A stretch of DNA of 64,000 bases from Girardinichthys multiradiatus (taxonomy: Eukaryota; Chordata; Actinopteri; Cyprinodontiformes; Goodeidae), in NCBI RefSeq assembly GCF_021462225.1, contig NC_061806.1:1736001-1800000 (forward strand), given 5' to 3'. The notes beneath the pieces are model-generated. The model searched no databases. It was given only the letters and a program-made list of their open reading frames with translations, and had not been told where the DNA came from. The translations under genes and the position numbers were made by a program. Below, piece after piece: positions 10,257-20,066 of the stretch. Position 1 is the first letter of the stretch. Each line of letters starts with the position of its first letter.

Positions 10257-11842
10257 CAGGTCCTTCTCAAAATATTGGCATATTGTGATAAAGTTCATTA
10301 TTTTCCATAATGTCATGATGAAAATTTAACATTCATATATTTTAGATTCATTGCACACTAACTGAAATATTTCAGGTCTTTTATTGTCTTAATACGGATG
10401 ATTTTGGCATACAGCTCATGAAAACCCAAAATTCCTATCTCACAAAATTAGCATATTTCTTCCGACCAATAAAAGAAAAGTGTTTTTAATACAAAAAACG
10501 TTAACCTTCAAATAATCATGTACAGTTATGCACTCAATACTTGGTCGGGAATCCTTTTGCAGAAATGACTGCTTCAATGCGGCGTGGCATGGAGGCAATC
10601 AGCCTGTGGCACTGCTGAGGTTTTATGGAGGCCCAGGATGCTTCGATAGCGGCCTTTAGCTCATCCAGAGTGTTGGGTCTTGAGTCTCTCAACGTTCTCT
10701 TCACAATATCCCACAGATTCTCTATGGGGTTCAGGTCAGGAGAGTTGGCAGGCCAATTGAGCACAGTGATACCATGGTCAGTAAACCATTTACCAGTGGT
10801 TTTGGTACTGTGAGCAGGTGCCAGGTCATGCTGAAAAATGAAATCTTCATCTCCATAAAGCTTTTCAGCAGATGGAAGCATGAAGTGTTCCAAAATCCCC
10901 TGATAGCTAGCTGCATTGACCCTGCCCTTGATAAAACACAGTGGAACAACACCAGCAGCTGACACGGCACCCCAGACCATCACTGACTGTGGGTACTTGA
11001 CACTGGACTTCTGGCATTTTGGCATTTCCTTCTCCCCAGTCTTCCTCCAGACTCTGGCACCTTGATTTCCGAATGACATGCAGAATTTGCTTTCATCCGA
11101 AAAAAGTACTTTGGACCACTGAGCAACAGTCCAGTGCTGCTTCTCTGTAGCCCAGGTCAGGCGCTTCTGCCGCTGTTTCTGGTTCAAAAGTGGCTTGACC
11201 TGGGGAATGCGGCACCTGTAGCCCATTTCCTGCACACGCCTGTGCACGGTGGCTCTGGATGTTTCTACTCCAGACTCAGTCCACTGCTTCCGCAGGTCCC
11301 CCAAGGTCTGGAATCGGCCCGTCTCCACAATCTTCCTCAGGGTCCGGTCACCTCTTCTCGTTGTGCAGCGTTTTCTGCCACACTTTTTCCTTCCCACAGA
11401 CTTCCCACTGAGGTGCCTTGATACAGCACTCTGGGAACAGCCTATTCGTTCAGAAATTTCTTTCTGTGTCTTACCCTCTTGCTTGAGGGTGTCAATAGTG
11501 ATCTTCTGGACAGCAGTCAGGTCGGCAGTCTTACCCATGATTGGGGTTTTGAGTGATGAACCAGGCTGGGAGTTTTAAAGGCCTCAGGAATCTTTTGCAG
11601 GTGTTTAGAGTTAACTCGTTGATTCAGATGATTAGGTTCATAGCTCGTTTAGAGACCCTTTTAATGATATGCTAATTTTGTGAGATAGGAATTTTGGGTT
11701 TTCATGAGCTGTATGCCAAAATCATCCGTATTAAGACAATAAAAGACCTGAAATATTTCAGTTAGTGTGCAATGAATCTAAAATATATGAATGTTAAATT
11801 TTCATCATGATCACAATATGCTAATATTTTGAGAAGGACCTG
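10257..11842 (-). mobile_element. Tc1/mariner transposon, full length (copy 1)
   Basis: The element begins CAGGTCCTTCTC and ends GAGAAGGACCTG, with a TA dinucleotide on each side (10255-10256 and 11843-11844). The inverted terminal repeats are long, about 200 bp, and include inner matching segments such as the 'cacaaaattagcatat' block, so the architecture is of the IR/DR type. Length is 1,586 bp. It lies within the tail of the nested LINE and so inserted after it. Confidence 0.92.
10534..11538 (-). CDS. Tc1/mariner transposase (copy 1), intact
   Basis: This 334-residue cut-and-paste transposase is uninterrupted from MGKTADLT to the stop. Residues 1-110 form the paired-type DNA-binding region: a helix-turn-helix with KTQKEISERIGCSQSAVSRHL, a basic KKCGRKRC linker, and a second helix-turn-helix. 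The catalytic core has a DDE triad in the Asp of LFSDESKF, the Asp of FQHDLAPAH, and the Glu of SPDLNPIENLWD. The 34-residue spacing to Glu is the family's DD34E. Length is normal for Tc1. It differs from the second copy at about 12 residues. No stop or frameshift is present, so it may encode active protein, though activity cannot be read from sequence. Confidence 0.93.
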   Translation of the reverse strand: MGKTADLTAVQKITIDTLKQEGKTQKEISERIGCSQSAVSRHLSGKSVGRKKCGRKRCTTRRGDRTLRKIVETGRFQTLGDLRKQWTESGVETSRATVHRRVQEMGYRCRIPQVKPLLNQKQRQKRLTWATEKQHWTVAQWSKVLFSDESKFCMSFGNQGARVWRKTGEKEMPKCQKSSVKYPQSVMVWGAVSAAGVVPLCFIKGRVNAASYQGILEHFMLPSAEKLYGDEDFIFQHDLAPAHSTKTTGKWFTDHGITVLNWPANSPDLNPIENLWDIVKRTLRDSRPNTLDELKAAIEASWASIKPQQCHRLIASMPRRIEAVISAKGFPTKY

Positions 11843-11952
11843 TATTGTCTCAACAAACTTTACAAAAAATATAAATTCAATCGAATCATACAGATTCTAA
11901 GTCAAATACATGCATTCCAATTAATCCTAGTTTTTAAATAATGCAGTCACAC

Positions 11953-12300
11953 TGGGCTGCATGGTGTTGCAGTTGGTAGCACTGTTGCCACATGACTCCC
12001 GGCCGGGGGTCTTTCTGCATAGAGTTTGCATGTTCTCCCTGTGTATGCGTGAGTTCTCGCTGGGTACTCTGGCTTTCTCCCACAGTCCAAAAACATGAGT
12101 GTTAGGTTAATTGGTCTCTCTACATTGCTCTTAGGTGTGAATGAGTGTGTGCATAGTTGTTCGTCTTGTGTGTGTCTGAGTTGCCCTGCAATGTACTGGC
12201 GACCTGTCCAGGGTGTACCCCACCTCCAGCCCATAGACTGTTGAAGATTGGCACCAGCTTCCACGCTACCCACTATGGAAGAAGCAGTAGAAAATGACTG
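11953..12300 (+). repeat. V-SINE-like element
   Basis: The sequence contains the conserved central block of vertebrate V-SINEs: 'gagtttgcatgttctccctgtg', then 'ctttctcccacagtccaaaaacatg', then 'ggttaattgg'. The 3' part has 'tggcgacctgtccagggtgtacccc', common in percomorph copies. The tRNA-like head ('tggtgttgcagttggtagcac') is degenerate. It interrupts the LINE tail. The exact family name is uncertain. Confidence 0.65.
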
Positions 12301-13173
12301 ACTGTCAAACTCAGTTTATTATTTAAATTGGTTAAAAAGTTTCCTAAGGAAACCCAGCAGATTGCATCGAGTCAATGGCTTGCAGCATTCAGTCTTCCCA
12401 GATGAGCATGTATTGACAGTAGACAGTCAGTCAGGCTTGCATTGTGTGGTTGACTTTGCAGCAATCCCTCATACTGAGCAAGCATGTAGCAACAGCAGAA
12501 AGAAATACTTTCCTTTAACAGGAAGAAACCTCCAGCAGAACCTAGGTCAGTGTGGCCATCTTGCATGACTGACTGGGGGTTTGAAAAGACAGATTACACA
12601 AACAAAAAAGAAGCACCGATCCAGGAGGACTTCATATGTTGAAGAAAAGTACAAAGTAAATGGCAGTAGTAGCTCCTTTCTTGGCTTAATCTAGGAGAGA
12701 AACACAGCTAAACAGATAAGCTCTGAGCCAGTTTTTAAGTCTTTAGGAAGAAAAAGAACACATACAGTTAGTCAAGGTAAAAGCTCCACCAATAGTTATG
12801 TCTAAAAGAGACAGGGTTAAACACTGAAAGACAGGGTATCCTCTAAGTGTATCATCTAAAGAGGAAAACATGAAGATGTTTGGCTTAGAGGAAGGTGTCA
12901 CAGCTAAATAGAAACCCAGGTCAGATGTAGGTCCTATGAAGAGAAAAAAACTGAGAAAAAATAAAGTCAAAAGTTGAAATAACAACTAAGATTGCAAAAT
13001 TGGTGAATAGTAGGAAATTGTAGCAGAGTGAGGCAAAGTGGTCATTATGTCTTCCAGCAGCCTAAGCCTATAGCAGTATAACTACAGAGATTATTCAGGA
13101 CAACCTAACCCACTAAGCTTCATCAAAAAGGAAAGTTTTAAGCCTAGCCTTAAAAGTAGACAGGGTGTCTGCC

Positions 13174-13876
13174 TCAGACTAAAACTGGGAGCTGGTTCCA
13201 CAGGAGAGGAGCCTGATAACTAAAGGATCTGCCTCCCATTCTACTTCTAGAGACTCTAGGAACCACCAGTAAACCTGCAGTCTGAGAACAAAGTGCTCTG
13301 TTAGGAACATATGGACCAATCAGATGTCTGATGTATGATGGAGCTAGATCATTAAGGGCTTTATATGTGATGAGGAGAATTTTAAATTGTATTCTGGATT
13401 TAACAGGGAGCAGATGAAATAAAGCTAAAATAGAAGAAATCCAATGTCTCTTTTTAATTTTCATCAGAACAGTTGCTGCATCGTTTTTTGGATCAGCTGA
13501 AGGCTTTTAACTACATGTGTGACCATCCTGATAGTAAAGGATTAGTCCAGCCTTGAAGAAACAAATAAATGGACTAGTTTTTTAATGTCACTTCTGGACA
13601 GGATATTTCTAATTCTGGCAATATTCTGGTGGCGAAAGAAGGAAATCCTGTTTAATATGAGATTTAAATGACACGTCCTGATAAAAAAAATACCAACACG
13701 TTTCTTTACTTTATAATTGGAGGCCTTTTTAATGCCATCCAGATCAAGTGAATTACCGGGCAGTATCTTTTTCAAAGCCTGTGGTCCAAAGATGACAACT
13801 TCTTACTTGTATAAATTTAAAAGCAGAAAATTTATAGTCTTCCAGGTTTTTAGACCTTCAAGACATGCCTGTAGTC
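13174..13876 (-). pseudogene. L2 reverse transcriptase, C-terminal fragments
   Basis: Minus-strand frames give an NFLLLN...VVIFGPQALKKILPG block (13876-13740), then KVKKRVGIFFI...NIARIRNILSRSDIKKLVH (13542-13775), then LFHLLPVKSRIQFKILLITYKALNDLAPSYIRHL (13174-13464). The order matches the downstream half of an L2 RT. Several indels separate the frames. The upstream half lies across the hAT insertion at 14868-15205. Confidence 0.8.
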
Positions 13877-14863
13877 AGTGGCGCCTGCAACTATACAGCA
13901 GTACCTTGCGATTTTGCTTTGGTTTGAAAAACATCTATTATATTTATTTGACTTTTATTGATTTTTTCCCTTTATTATTACCAAAATTGTGAACAAAATA
14001 AAATAGGAAATCGTCTTTTGTGTCAAATCGTCTTGTACATGCAACTGTGTGCATCTGTGGGGGTGGGGGCACATGTGCAACAAACATTTAATCAGTCGAT
14101 TTACTTTTGTTTATCCGGCAGGTGGCGCCTTTTCTATAAGCTAAATGTGACTTTGCTGTGAAGCCAACTAAAAATGAGTAAGTTGACTTTTAAACATTTA
14201 AATCTGGTTGAAACATTTGTCAAAAAGAAGAAATGAAGCGAATGTTGTCGCTTCACCTACTCCTCCACTGGATGTCACACACAGCACCTGAGCCTAGTAA
14301 TCTCAGTTCTCCTCCTGTGGACAAAGCTAGCTTCTCTGTCTCCACCTCCACAGCTGCGACCTTTCGACAGGAGCCGAGCCCAGCCACAGTCAGCAGCACA
14401 TAGCCACAGGTACCCACTAGCCGTCTGGATACTGACATATTAGATATTGGTACAATCAATTGAAGCAGCCACGGATTCAGTGAAACTTACTGTACTGCAA
14501 AACCGATACATACCCCCAAGAAACCGGAATGCCCTGTTGCGTGGTTCAGATGTTCGTGTCTGCTCAGTTGAGAGACAGCCTATTTGTAGAAACTTCTTTC
14601 CAAATGTGTCCACAGCCTTAGCAGAGCGGACTGCAGTGCCTTAAAACGTCTATATATGCAACACTATGTTTGACACCACGGTCACTGGTGTGGCCCGAAT
14701 GAACATTCACCCCAAAATCAACATCCGCAGTGAGGAGGTGCTAAGGTTTGTTGTGACCGGCAGGAGGACAGTTTGCTTCAAATAGGAAGGCTTTGTTTTT
14801 GTGTGTGTTTATGTGGGTCAGGTGTGGTGGGGTTTTGTGTGTACCCTTCTGCAGGGGCCCCTG
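13876..14863. mobile_element. hAT transposon, non-autonomous, with perfect 8-bp target duplication
   Basis: CAGTGGCGCCTGC opens the element and GCAGGGGCCCCTG closes it, giving imperfect terminal inverted repeats (10 of 13 matching). The 8-bp sequence CCTGTAGT flanks both ends (13868-13875 and 14864-14871). The flanking LINE RT reads on across it. Element length is 988 bp. Inside, short frames such as 14447-14644 have no recognisable transposase, so it is a deletion derivative or has decayed. Confidence 0.8.
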
Positions 14864-14867
14864 CCTG

Positions 14868-15205
14868 TAGTCAACATAACTGACTGGATTTATCAGAATA
14901 CAGAATATGTAGATAAATGGAGCTATCATCAGCATAATAGTGTAAATTTATTCCATGATGTCTGATAATTTCACCTATTGGAAGCATATATACATAGTAA
15001 AGAGAATTGGCCCAGGCACTGAACCCTGTGGTACTTCACGAGTAACCCTGGAGTGTGAAGAAGGTTTATCATTAACATGAATAAACTGGAATTTGTCGGA
15101 AAAATACGATTGAAACCAGCCTAGTGCTATTCCCTTGAGCATCCCTATAGCATGTCCAAGGCTTTCTAAGAGAATAATGTGATTTACTGTGGAACTGAGA
15201 ACTAA
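14868..15205 (-). pseudogene. L2 reverse transcriptase, upstream fragment
   Basis: The minus strand gives SSTVNHIILLESLGHAIG (the AFDTVDH-type block), GIALGWFQSYFSDKFQFIHV, and VTREVPQGSVPGPILFTMYI, then a frame change into a degraded active-site region. The L2 RT order is kept and continues at 13876 beyond the hAT insertion. The upper end is cut by the Harbinger fragment. Confidence 0.75.
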
Positions 15206-16826
15206 TGGCACGTTCAGACCGACCGTGATTCCAGTGAATCTTTTGCCTCTTTTGCGAGCTGTTGCTTGCCTGACATTTCGCCAGCAAGTCGAGTGGCCAA
15301 TTGGTGACAATGCTCCACTCGCTTCACTGCGTTATCAAATAGGAGGAGCTTCTATCTGCTGCTTTCTGGTTTCAACTCAACATGGAGCAAGTCACGGTGC
15401 TTCCTTTATGGAAAGCTGGACAATGCCACCGGCGTTGACATCCCTGGGTTTACCAGAGACGGAACCAGGTTGGAGAGTACCACCACCTACTCCAGGAGCA
15501 GCGCCTGGAGGACAGTCGCTTTCAGCAGTACTTCTGCTATCCAGGACCCAGTTTGAGGACCTGTTGTCCCGCGTTGGGGGACGAATCTGCCTCAGCAACT
15601 GGAGGGGGACGAATCTGCCTCAGCAACTGGAGCTAGAAGGAGTTGTAGCAGTTCCTAAAACTCCTATAAGTAAGCAAGAAAAATTAAGTAATCCTTCTAA
15701 AACAGAAGAACAGAGCTCTTCTAGTGAGCCCTGGTCTCCTAATTCTTGGGGTTGTACAGGAGTGCGAACTAGGAGTCAAGATAAGAAAAGAATTCCTAGC
15801 ATATACCCAGGCGAAGCCTTAATGGCTCATGAACAGAAATTTCATCCATCTGAAATAAATTTAGAGGGAGACACATTCCCTCTAGTTGAGGTAGCAAATC
15901 CAAACATAGGTGACGCTAATCACCGACAGCCGCCAACTATTCTAGTATATAGACCATGGACACAGGAAGACAGAACTGCTGCTTTAAAAGGTATCCCATC
16001 GATACAAGAAGGCGTGGAAGAATTTCTAGAAGCTATTACAGAACTCAGAGGAAGCTTCCATCTTAATGGCAGAGAGATGCTCCAGTGTTTTACCCAGCTG
16101 TTTGGTCATCGCTGGTGCAGAGTAGCAGGAGGTTTCACTGGATTCGATGATAATGGTGACATACTAGCACATAATTCACTAGATTTAAGGGACGCCTTAC
16201 GCTTACTCTTTGAAAGAATTCGAAGAGTTTATATACAGACAGCAGATTATGGTAAAATCTCACAATGCAAACAGAAGGAGGAAGAGGACCCACAAGATTT
16301 CTTGGATAGGATGAGACGTGTTTTCAGAGCAAACTCTGCTATACCATATGATGAAGCAGAGGCAGGAGCCTATCAGCAACAGTTGAAGAGAGCCTTTTTG
16401 CAAGGCCTTAAAATTGAACTCAGATGGTATATAGATAAACACTGGGTTCATCAAAATACAGGAACTGTTACACAAGCTTTAGAGTATGCGCAGCACGCTC
16501 ATAAAACACAGAAAGATAGGAAGACAGATACGTTTGGAATGCAAGACCGTTTAATGGCTTTGCATCGCTCATGGGCGAGCGGGCAAAGAGGACGGAGGGG
16601 ATTTAGAGGTCACAGAGGAGGAGGAGGAGGGCCACGACACACCTACACACAGAGCAATGTGTGTCTGAGGTGTGGAAAAATAGGGCATTATGCTAGAGAA
16701 TGTAAGACAATTTTACAAAACCCTGGCGCAAGAGATGAAAACTGCTGGATTTGCAATGAGCCAGGACATTTTGCAAGAGAATGTAATGAAAAGCGGGTGT
16801 ATAACCCCAATTCTACCCAGAATTGA
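15189..16826 (+). CDS. gag: ERV1 Gag, open frame with Harbinger-derived N-terminus
   Basis: This 545-residue open frame is a chimera. Residues 1 to about 140 come from LINE-edge and Harbinger sequence, not Gag. From about residue 150 it is retroviral. A capsid-like domain starts near RPWTQEDRTAALKGIPS and continues through DFLDRMRRVFRAN to an ALEYAQHAHK region. It is followed by a basic RGRRGFRGHRGGGGG tract and two CCHC zinc knuckles (CLRCGKIGHYAREC and CWICNEPGHFAREC). Two knuckles with this capsid type fit a gamma/epsilon-like fish retrovirus. The true Gag start and matrix are lost. The TGA at 16824-16826 is in frame with protease. Confidence 0.8.
   Translation: MELRTNGTFRPTVIPVNLLPLLRAVACLTFRQQVEWPIGDNAPLASLRYQIGGASICCFLVSTQHGASHGASFMESWTMPPALTSLGLPETEPGWRVPPPTPGAAPGGQSLSAVLLLSRTQFEDLLSRVGGRICLSNWRGTNLPQQLELEGVVAVPKTPISKQEKLSNPSKTEEQSSSSEPWSPNSWGCTGVRTRSQDKKRIPSIYPGEALMAHEQKFHPSEINLEGDTFPLVEVANPNIGDANHRQPPTILVYRPWTQEDRTAALKGIPSIQEGVEEFLEAITELRGSFHLNGREMLQCFTQLFGHRWCRVAGGFTGFDDNGDILAHNSLDLRDALRLLFERIRRVYIQTADYGKISQCKQKEEEDPQDFLDRMRRVFRANSAIPYDEAEAGAYQQQLKRAFLQGLKIELRWYIDKHWVHQNTGTVTQALEYAQHAHKTQKDRKTDTFGMQDRLMALHRSWASGQRGRRGFRGHRGGGGGPRHTYTQSNVCLRCGKIGHYARECKTILQNPGARDENCWICNEPGHFARECNEKRVYNPNSTQN
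15207..15603 (+). mobile_element. PIF/Harbinger 5' fragment
   Basis: The segment starts near 'ggcacgttcagaccg', which resembles fish Harbinger termini. It then runs through a promoter-like stretch to an ATG at 15380. Frames from there give, with one stop and one frame change, EYHHLLQEQRLEDSRFQQYF and RTQFEDLLSRVGGRI. This is the N-terminal signature of PIF/Harbinger transposases. The remainder of the transposase is missing; it is joined to ERV1 gag near 15604. Confidence 0.55.
15576..15631 (+). repeat. 28-bp tandem duplication at the Harbinger-ERV joint
   Basis: Positions 15576-15603 and 15604-15631 are identical 28-base units starting GGGGGACGAATCTG. They sit exactly where Harbinger-like coding gives way to Gag. 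The copy number is two and the unit is not a multiple of three. Confidence 0.85.
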
Positions 16827-16832
16827 CAATTA
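16824..16832 (+). promoter_or_regulatory. candidate stop-codon readthrough site between gag and pro
   Basis: Gag ends TGA-CAA-TTA. The frame stays open without a stop from here through protease, so readthrough would yield Gag-Pro. A stop followed by CAAUUA is a known leaky context (CARYYA type, first described after a plant-virus UAG). Gammaretroviruses and epsilonretroviruses also use readthrough at this junction. Function is an inference. Confidence 0.55.
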
Positions 16833-16883
16833 CAGCCACAGCCCCCACCTCCTCCCCCACTAGCAGAGAAAAACAGTAGTGAA

Positions 16884-17348
16884 ATGGAGGAAGTTGATAT
16901 ACAAGCCGCATTAGAACTTATAGCACTAAGTAGGATGCAAGATTTGCCATATAAAAACATAATAATAAATGGCAAAGTATATAGCTGTTTGTGTGATACA
17001 GGGGCATGTAGAACTGTGCTAACTGATCCTCCACCCGGAGTAAAATATTCTAGCACCGCAGTGCATGTTAGATCAGCAGCTGGCACATCAGAGGTACATT
17101 ACCAAAGTGCACCAGTAACAATAACAGAACCGGAGACAAAACTTACTTGTCAGGCTCCCGTTCTGATAAGTCAAAAATGCCCAGTAAACCTGTTGGGAAG
17201 AGATCTTATGCAAAAGTTGCATATAAATATAGTATCAACAGAAACAGGTATGAAAGCTATAGTAGAAGAAGATGCCCTAGTCCTAAATGAACTCTCACAG
17301 CCACATTATTACTGGTCCCTCGATCTAGGCCCCACACCAACAGCTTGA
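16884..17348 (+). CDS. pro: ERV1 protease (retropepsin)
   Basis: The frame is continuous with gag across the TGA, so the Met at 16884 is not necessarily a real start. The 154 residues contain the aspartic protease active site in CLCDTGACRTVLTD (DTGA) and the C-terminal flap-side motif CPVNLLGRDLMQKLHI (LLGRD), in the normal order and spacing. A proline-rich linker (PQPPPPPPL) precedes it. The protein would cleave Gag and Pol. The frame ends at a TGA at 17346-17348, where the pol linker begins to decay. Confidence 0.8.
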   Translation: MEEVDIQAALELIALSRMQDLPYKNIIINGKVYSCLCDTGACRTVLTDPPPGVKYSSTAVHVRSAAGTSEVHYQSAPVTITEPETKLTCQAPVLISQKCPVNLLGRDLMQKLHINIVSTETGMKAIVEEDALVLNELSQPHYYWSLDLGPTPTA

Positions 17349-17915
17349 GAACTGCTGAGGAGAACCAGAGAAAAACAAACTTCCCAGGAGGCACAGTACA
17401 TGCTAGATACTGAACTCCATGTAACCATGAGATATAAAAATACTGCGGGGCCAGATTATCAGTATGATACTGTTTTTCACAGAGAAAATAATCAGACTGT
17501 TACCATACAGCATCTGTATGTTGACCCCAAAACAGGGAAATCCTCCACCTAAATCATACTGTACAGTGTGCTGAAAGAGGGAGATATGAGGCATTAACAA
17601 GCTCTGACTGGAAAGTAGATCCTAACACAGGAATCTGGAAACTCACTTTAGGGTGGATAGTCAAAGTTCATCCAAAGACACATTTGGATGAGGCAAAGTG
17701 ACAGATACAGGGCCTAGCTGAAAGCAAAGAGAGCAACAGGCACCCTGCCTTAGCTGCTGTCCCACCTGAACTGTGGTCCCAATCATCGACTGATGTAGGA
17801 CTTATAAAGGGGTTTCCACCATATAAGGTTAAATTAATATCTGAAGAACGGCCAGTAGTTCGCCAGTATCCCTTGAAGCCAGAAGCTGAAGAGGGTATTA
17901 AGCCAGTAATACAGT
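17349..17915 (+). pseudogene. pol: ERV1 pol, N-terminal part before Rex3
   Basis: Translation in shifting frames gives a decayed linker. It then gives LWSQSSTDVGLIKGFPPYKV and VRQYPLKPEAEEGIKPVIQ, the opening motif of retroviral reverse transcriptase. Several stops are present. The frame is cut at about 17915 by the Rex3 insertion and resumes at about 21139. Confidence 0.7.
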
Positions 17916-17989
17916 ACTCGCTCTCGTACTTGTACTCTCGTACTCGTCGTCTTCCGCTTATACGGGACTGGGTCGTGGGGGCAGCAGAC

Positions 17990-19180
17990 TCAGCAGAGAT
18001 GCCCAGACGTCCCTCTCTCCAGACACCTCCTCCAGTTCCTCCAGGGGGAGCCCAAGGCGTTTTCCCAGGCCAGCCGAGAGACATAGTCCCTCCAGCGTGT
18101 CCTGGGCCGTCCCCTGGGCCTCCTCCCGGTGGGACGTGCCTGGAACACCTCCCGAGGAAGGCGTCCAGGAAGCATCCGGTATAGATGCCCGAGCCACCTC
18201 AACTGGCTCCTCTCGATGTGGAGGAGCAGTGGCTCTACTCCGAGCTCCTCCTGGATGGCCGAGCTCCTCACCCTATCTCTAAGGGAGTGCCCGGCCACCC
18301 TACGGAGGAAGCTCATTTCAGCCGCTTGTATCCGGGATCTCATTCTTTCGGTCATGACCCAAAGTTCATGGCTATAGGTGAGGGTAGGAACGTAGACCGA
18401 CCAGTAAATTGAGAGCTTTGCTTTTCGGCTCAGCTCTCTCTTCACCACAATGGACCGGCACAGCGCCCCCATTACTGTGGCAGCCGCACCGATCCGTCTG
18501 TCAATCTCCTGCTCCATTCTTCCCTCACTCGTGAACAAGAACCCGAGATACTTAAACTCCTCCACTAGAGGCAGGAACTCCCCTCCAACCTGAAGAGGAC
18601 AAGCCACCCTTTTCCGGTCGAGTACCATGGCCTCGGACTTGGAGGAGCTGATCCTCATCCCAGCCGCTTCACACTCGGCTGCGAACCGCCACAGCGCATG
18701 CTGTAGGACAAGGCTAGAGGGGGCCAGCAGGATCACGTCATCCGCAAAAAGAAGAGACGAAATCCACTGGTCTCCAAACCAGACCCCCTCCGGCCCTTGG
18801 CTGCGTCTAGAAATCCTGTCCATAAAATTTATGAACAGGACCGGTGACAAAGGGCAGCCCTGCCGGAGTCCAACATGCACTGGGAACAGGTCCGACTTAG
18901 TGCCGGCAATGCGGACCAAACTCCTGCTCCGCTCGTACAGGGACCGGATGGCCCCTAATAAAGGGCCCCCGATTCCATACTCCTGGAGCACCCCCCACAG
19001 GGCATCACGAGGGACACAGTCGAATGCCTTCTCCAGGTCCACAAAACACATGTGAACCGGTTGGGCAAACTCCCATGAACCCTCGTGCACTCTGTAGAGG
19101 GTATAGAGCTGGTCCAGTGTTCCACGGCCGGGACGAAAACCACCCTGCTCCTCCTGAAGCCGAGGTTCGACTATCGGTCA
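17990..19180 (-). pseudogene. Rex3 reverse transcriptase, catalytic and C-terminal part
   Basis: The 19090-17990 frame is 366 residues. It begins within the palm, with VHMCFVDLEKAFDCVPRDALW (first catalytic Asp), GLRQGCPLSPVLF, and the active-site LLFADDVILLA. It continues through CEAAGMRISSSKSEAMVL and GGEFLPLVEEFKYLGFLF to the terminal RSRIQAAEMSFLRRVAG and RWLGHLYRM segments and a RGRPRTRWRDYV end. Residues upstream of the Met continue in the same frame to an in-frame TGA at 19178-19180. Key catalytic residues are kept. Confidence 0.9.
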
Positions 19181-19813
19181 GACTCTCCTCTCCAATACCC
19201 TGGCGTAGGCCTTACCAGGGAGGCTGAGGAGTGTGATCCCCCTGTAGTTGGAACACACCCTCCGGTCCCCCTTCTTATAAAGGGGGACCACCACCCCAGT
19301 CTGCCAGTCCAGAGGCACTGTCCCCGACCACCACGCAATGTTGAAGAGGCGTGTCAACCATGACAGCCCTACAACATCCAGAGACTTGAGGTACTCAGGG
19401 CGGATCTCATCCACCCCCGAAGCCTTGCCACCGTGGAGCTTTTTAACCACCTCGGTGACTTCAGCCTGGGTGATGAAAGAGTCCAACCCCGAGTCCCCAG
19501 CCTCTGTTTCCACCACGGAATGCGTGATGGCAGGATTGAGGAGATCCTCGAAATACTCCTTCCACCGCCCGATAATGTCCTCAGTCGAGGTCAGCAGTCT
19601 CCCGCCCCCACTATAAACAGTGTTGGCGAAGCACTGCTTCTCCCTCCTGAGGCACCGGACGGTTTGCCAGAATCGCTTCGAGGCCAACCGGTAGTCCTCC
19701 ATGGCCTCACCGAACTCTTCCCAGGCCCGCGTTTTTGCCTCTGCCACAGCCCGGGCCGCAGCACGCTTGGCCTCACGGTACCCGTCAGCTGCCTCAGGAG
19801 TCCCACAAGCCAA
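19178..19813 (-). pseudogene. Rex3 reverse transcriptase, N-terminal part
   Basis: The frame has FEDLLNPAITHSVVETEAG, GKASGVDEIRPEYLKSL, WQTGVVVPLYKKGDRRVCSN and YRGITLLSLPGKAYARVLERR, the fingers and first palm motifs of RTE-clade RTs. It is in the same frame as the following RT part and is separated from it only by a TGA. In the family an Arg (CGA) would be expected there, so the stop looks like CpG decay. Confidence 0.88.
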
Positions 19814-20066
19814 CCACAGCCGATAGGACTCCTTCTTCAGCTTAACAGCATCCCTTACTGCCGGTGTCTACCACCGGGTTCTGGGATTGCCGCCACGCCA
19901 GGCACAGCAGACCTTACGGCCACAGCTATGGGCAGCAGCATCGACAATAGATGCGGAGAACATGGTCTCCGCATCTATTGTCTCCAACATCCCTCGGGAT
20001 CTGGTCGAAGCTCTCCCGGAGGTGGGAGTTGAATACATCCCTGGCCGAGGGCTCCGCCAGGCGTTC

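Larger units (their letters stand above)
10205..15205 (-). mobile_element. L2-type LINE (-) carrying three nested insertions
   Basis: Collinear minus-strand pieces form one LINE. RT fragments are at 14868-15205 and 13174-13876. A 3' UTR follows, with the tail shared with position 1 at about 12305-12545, and then terminal tail sequence at 11843-11952 and 10205-10256 ending '...aataaaatgaatcaaatcaag'. The interruptions are a hAT element (13876-14863), a V-SINE-like element (11953-12300) and a Tc1 element (10257-11842). Removing them leaves about 2 kb of LINE. Its upper end abuts the Harbinger fragment at about 15206. Confidence 0.75.

Noticed and set aside
19940..19990. Palindrome 'tgcggagaacatggtctccgca' as a regulatory site
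   Set aside because: It lies in Rex3 sequence between the endonuclease and RT. The imperfect palindrome is most simply chance or a local duplication.
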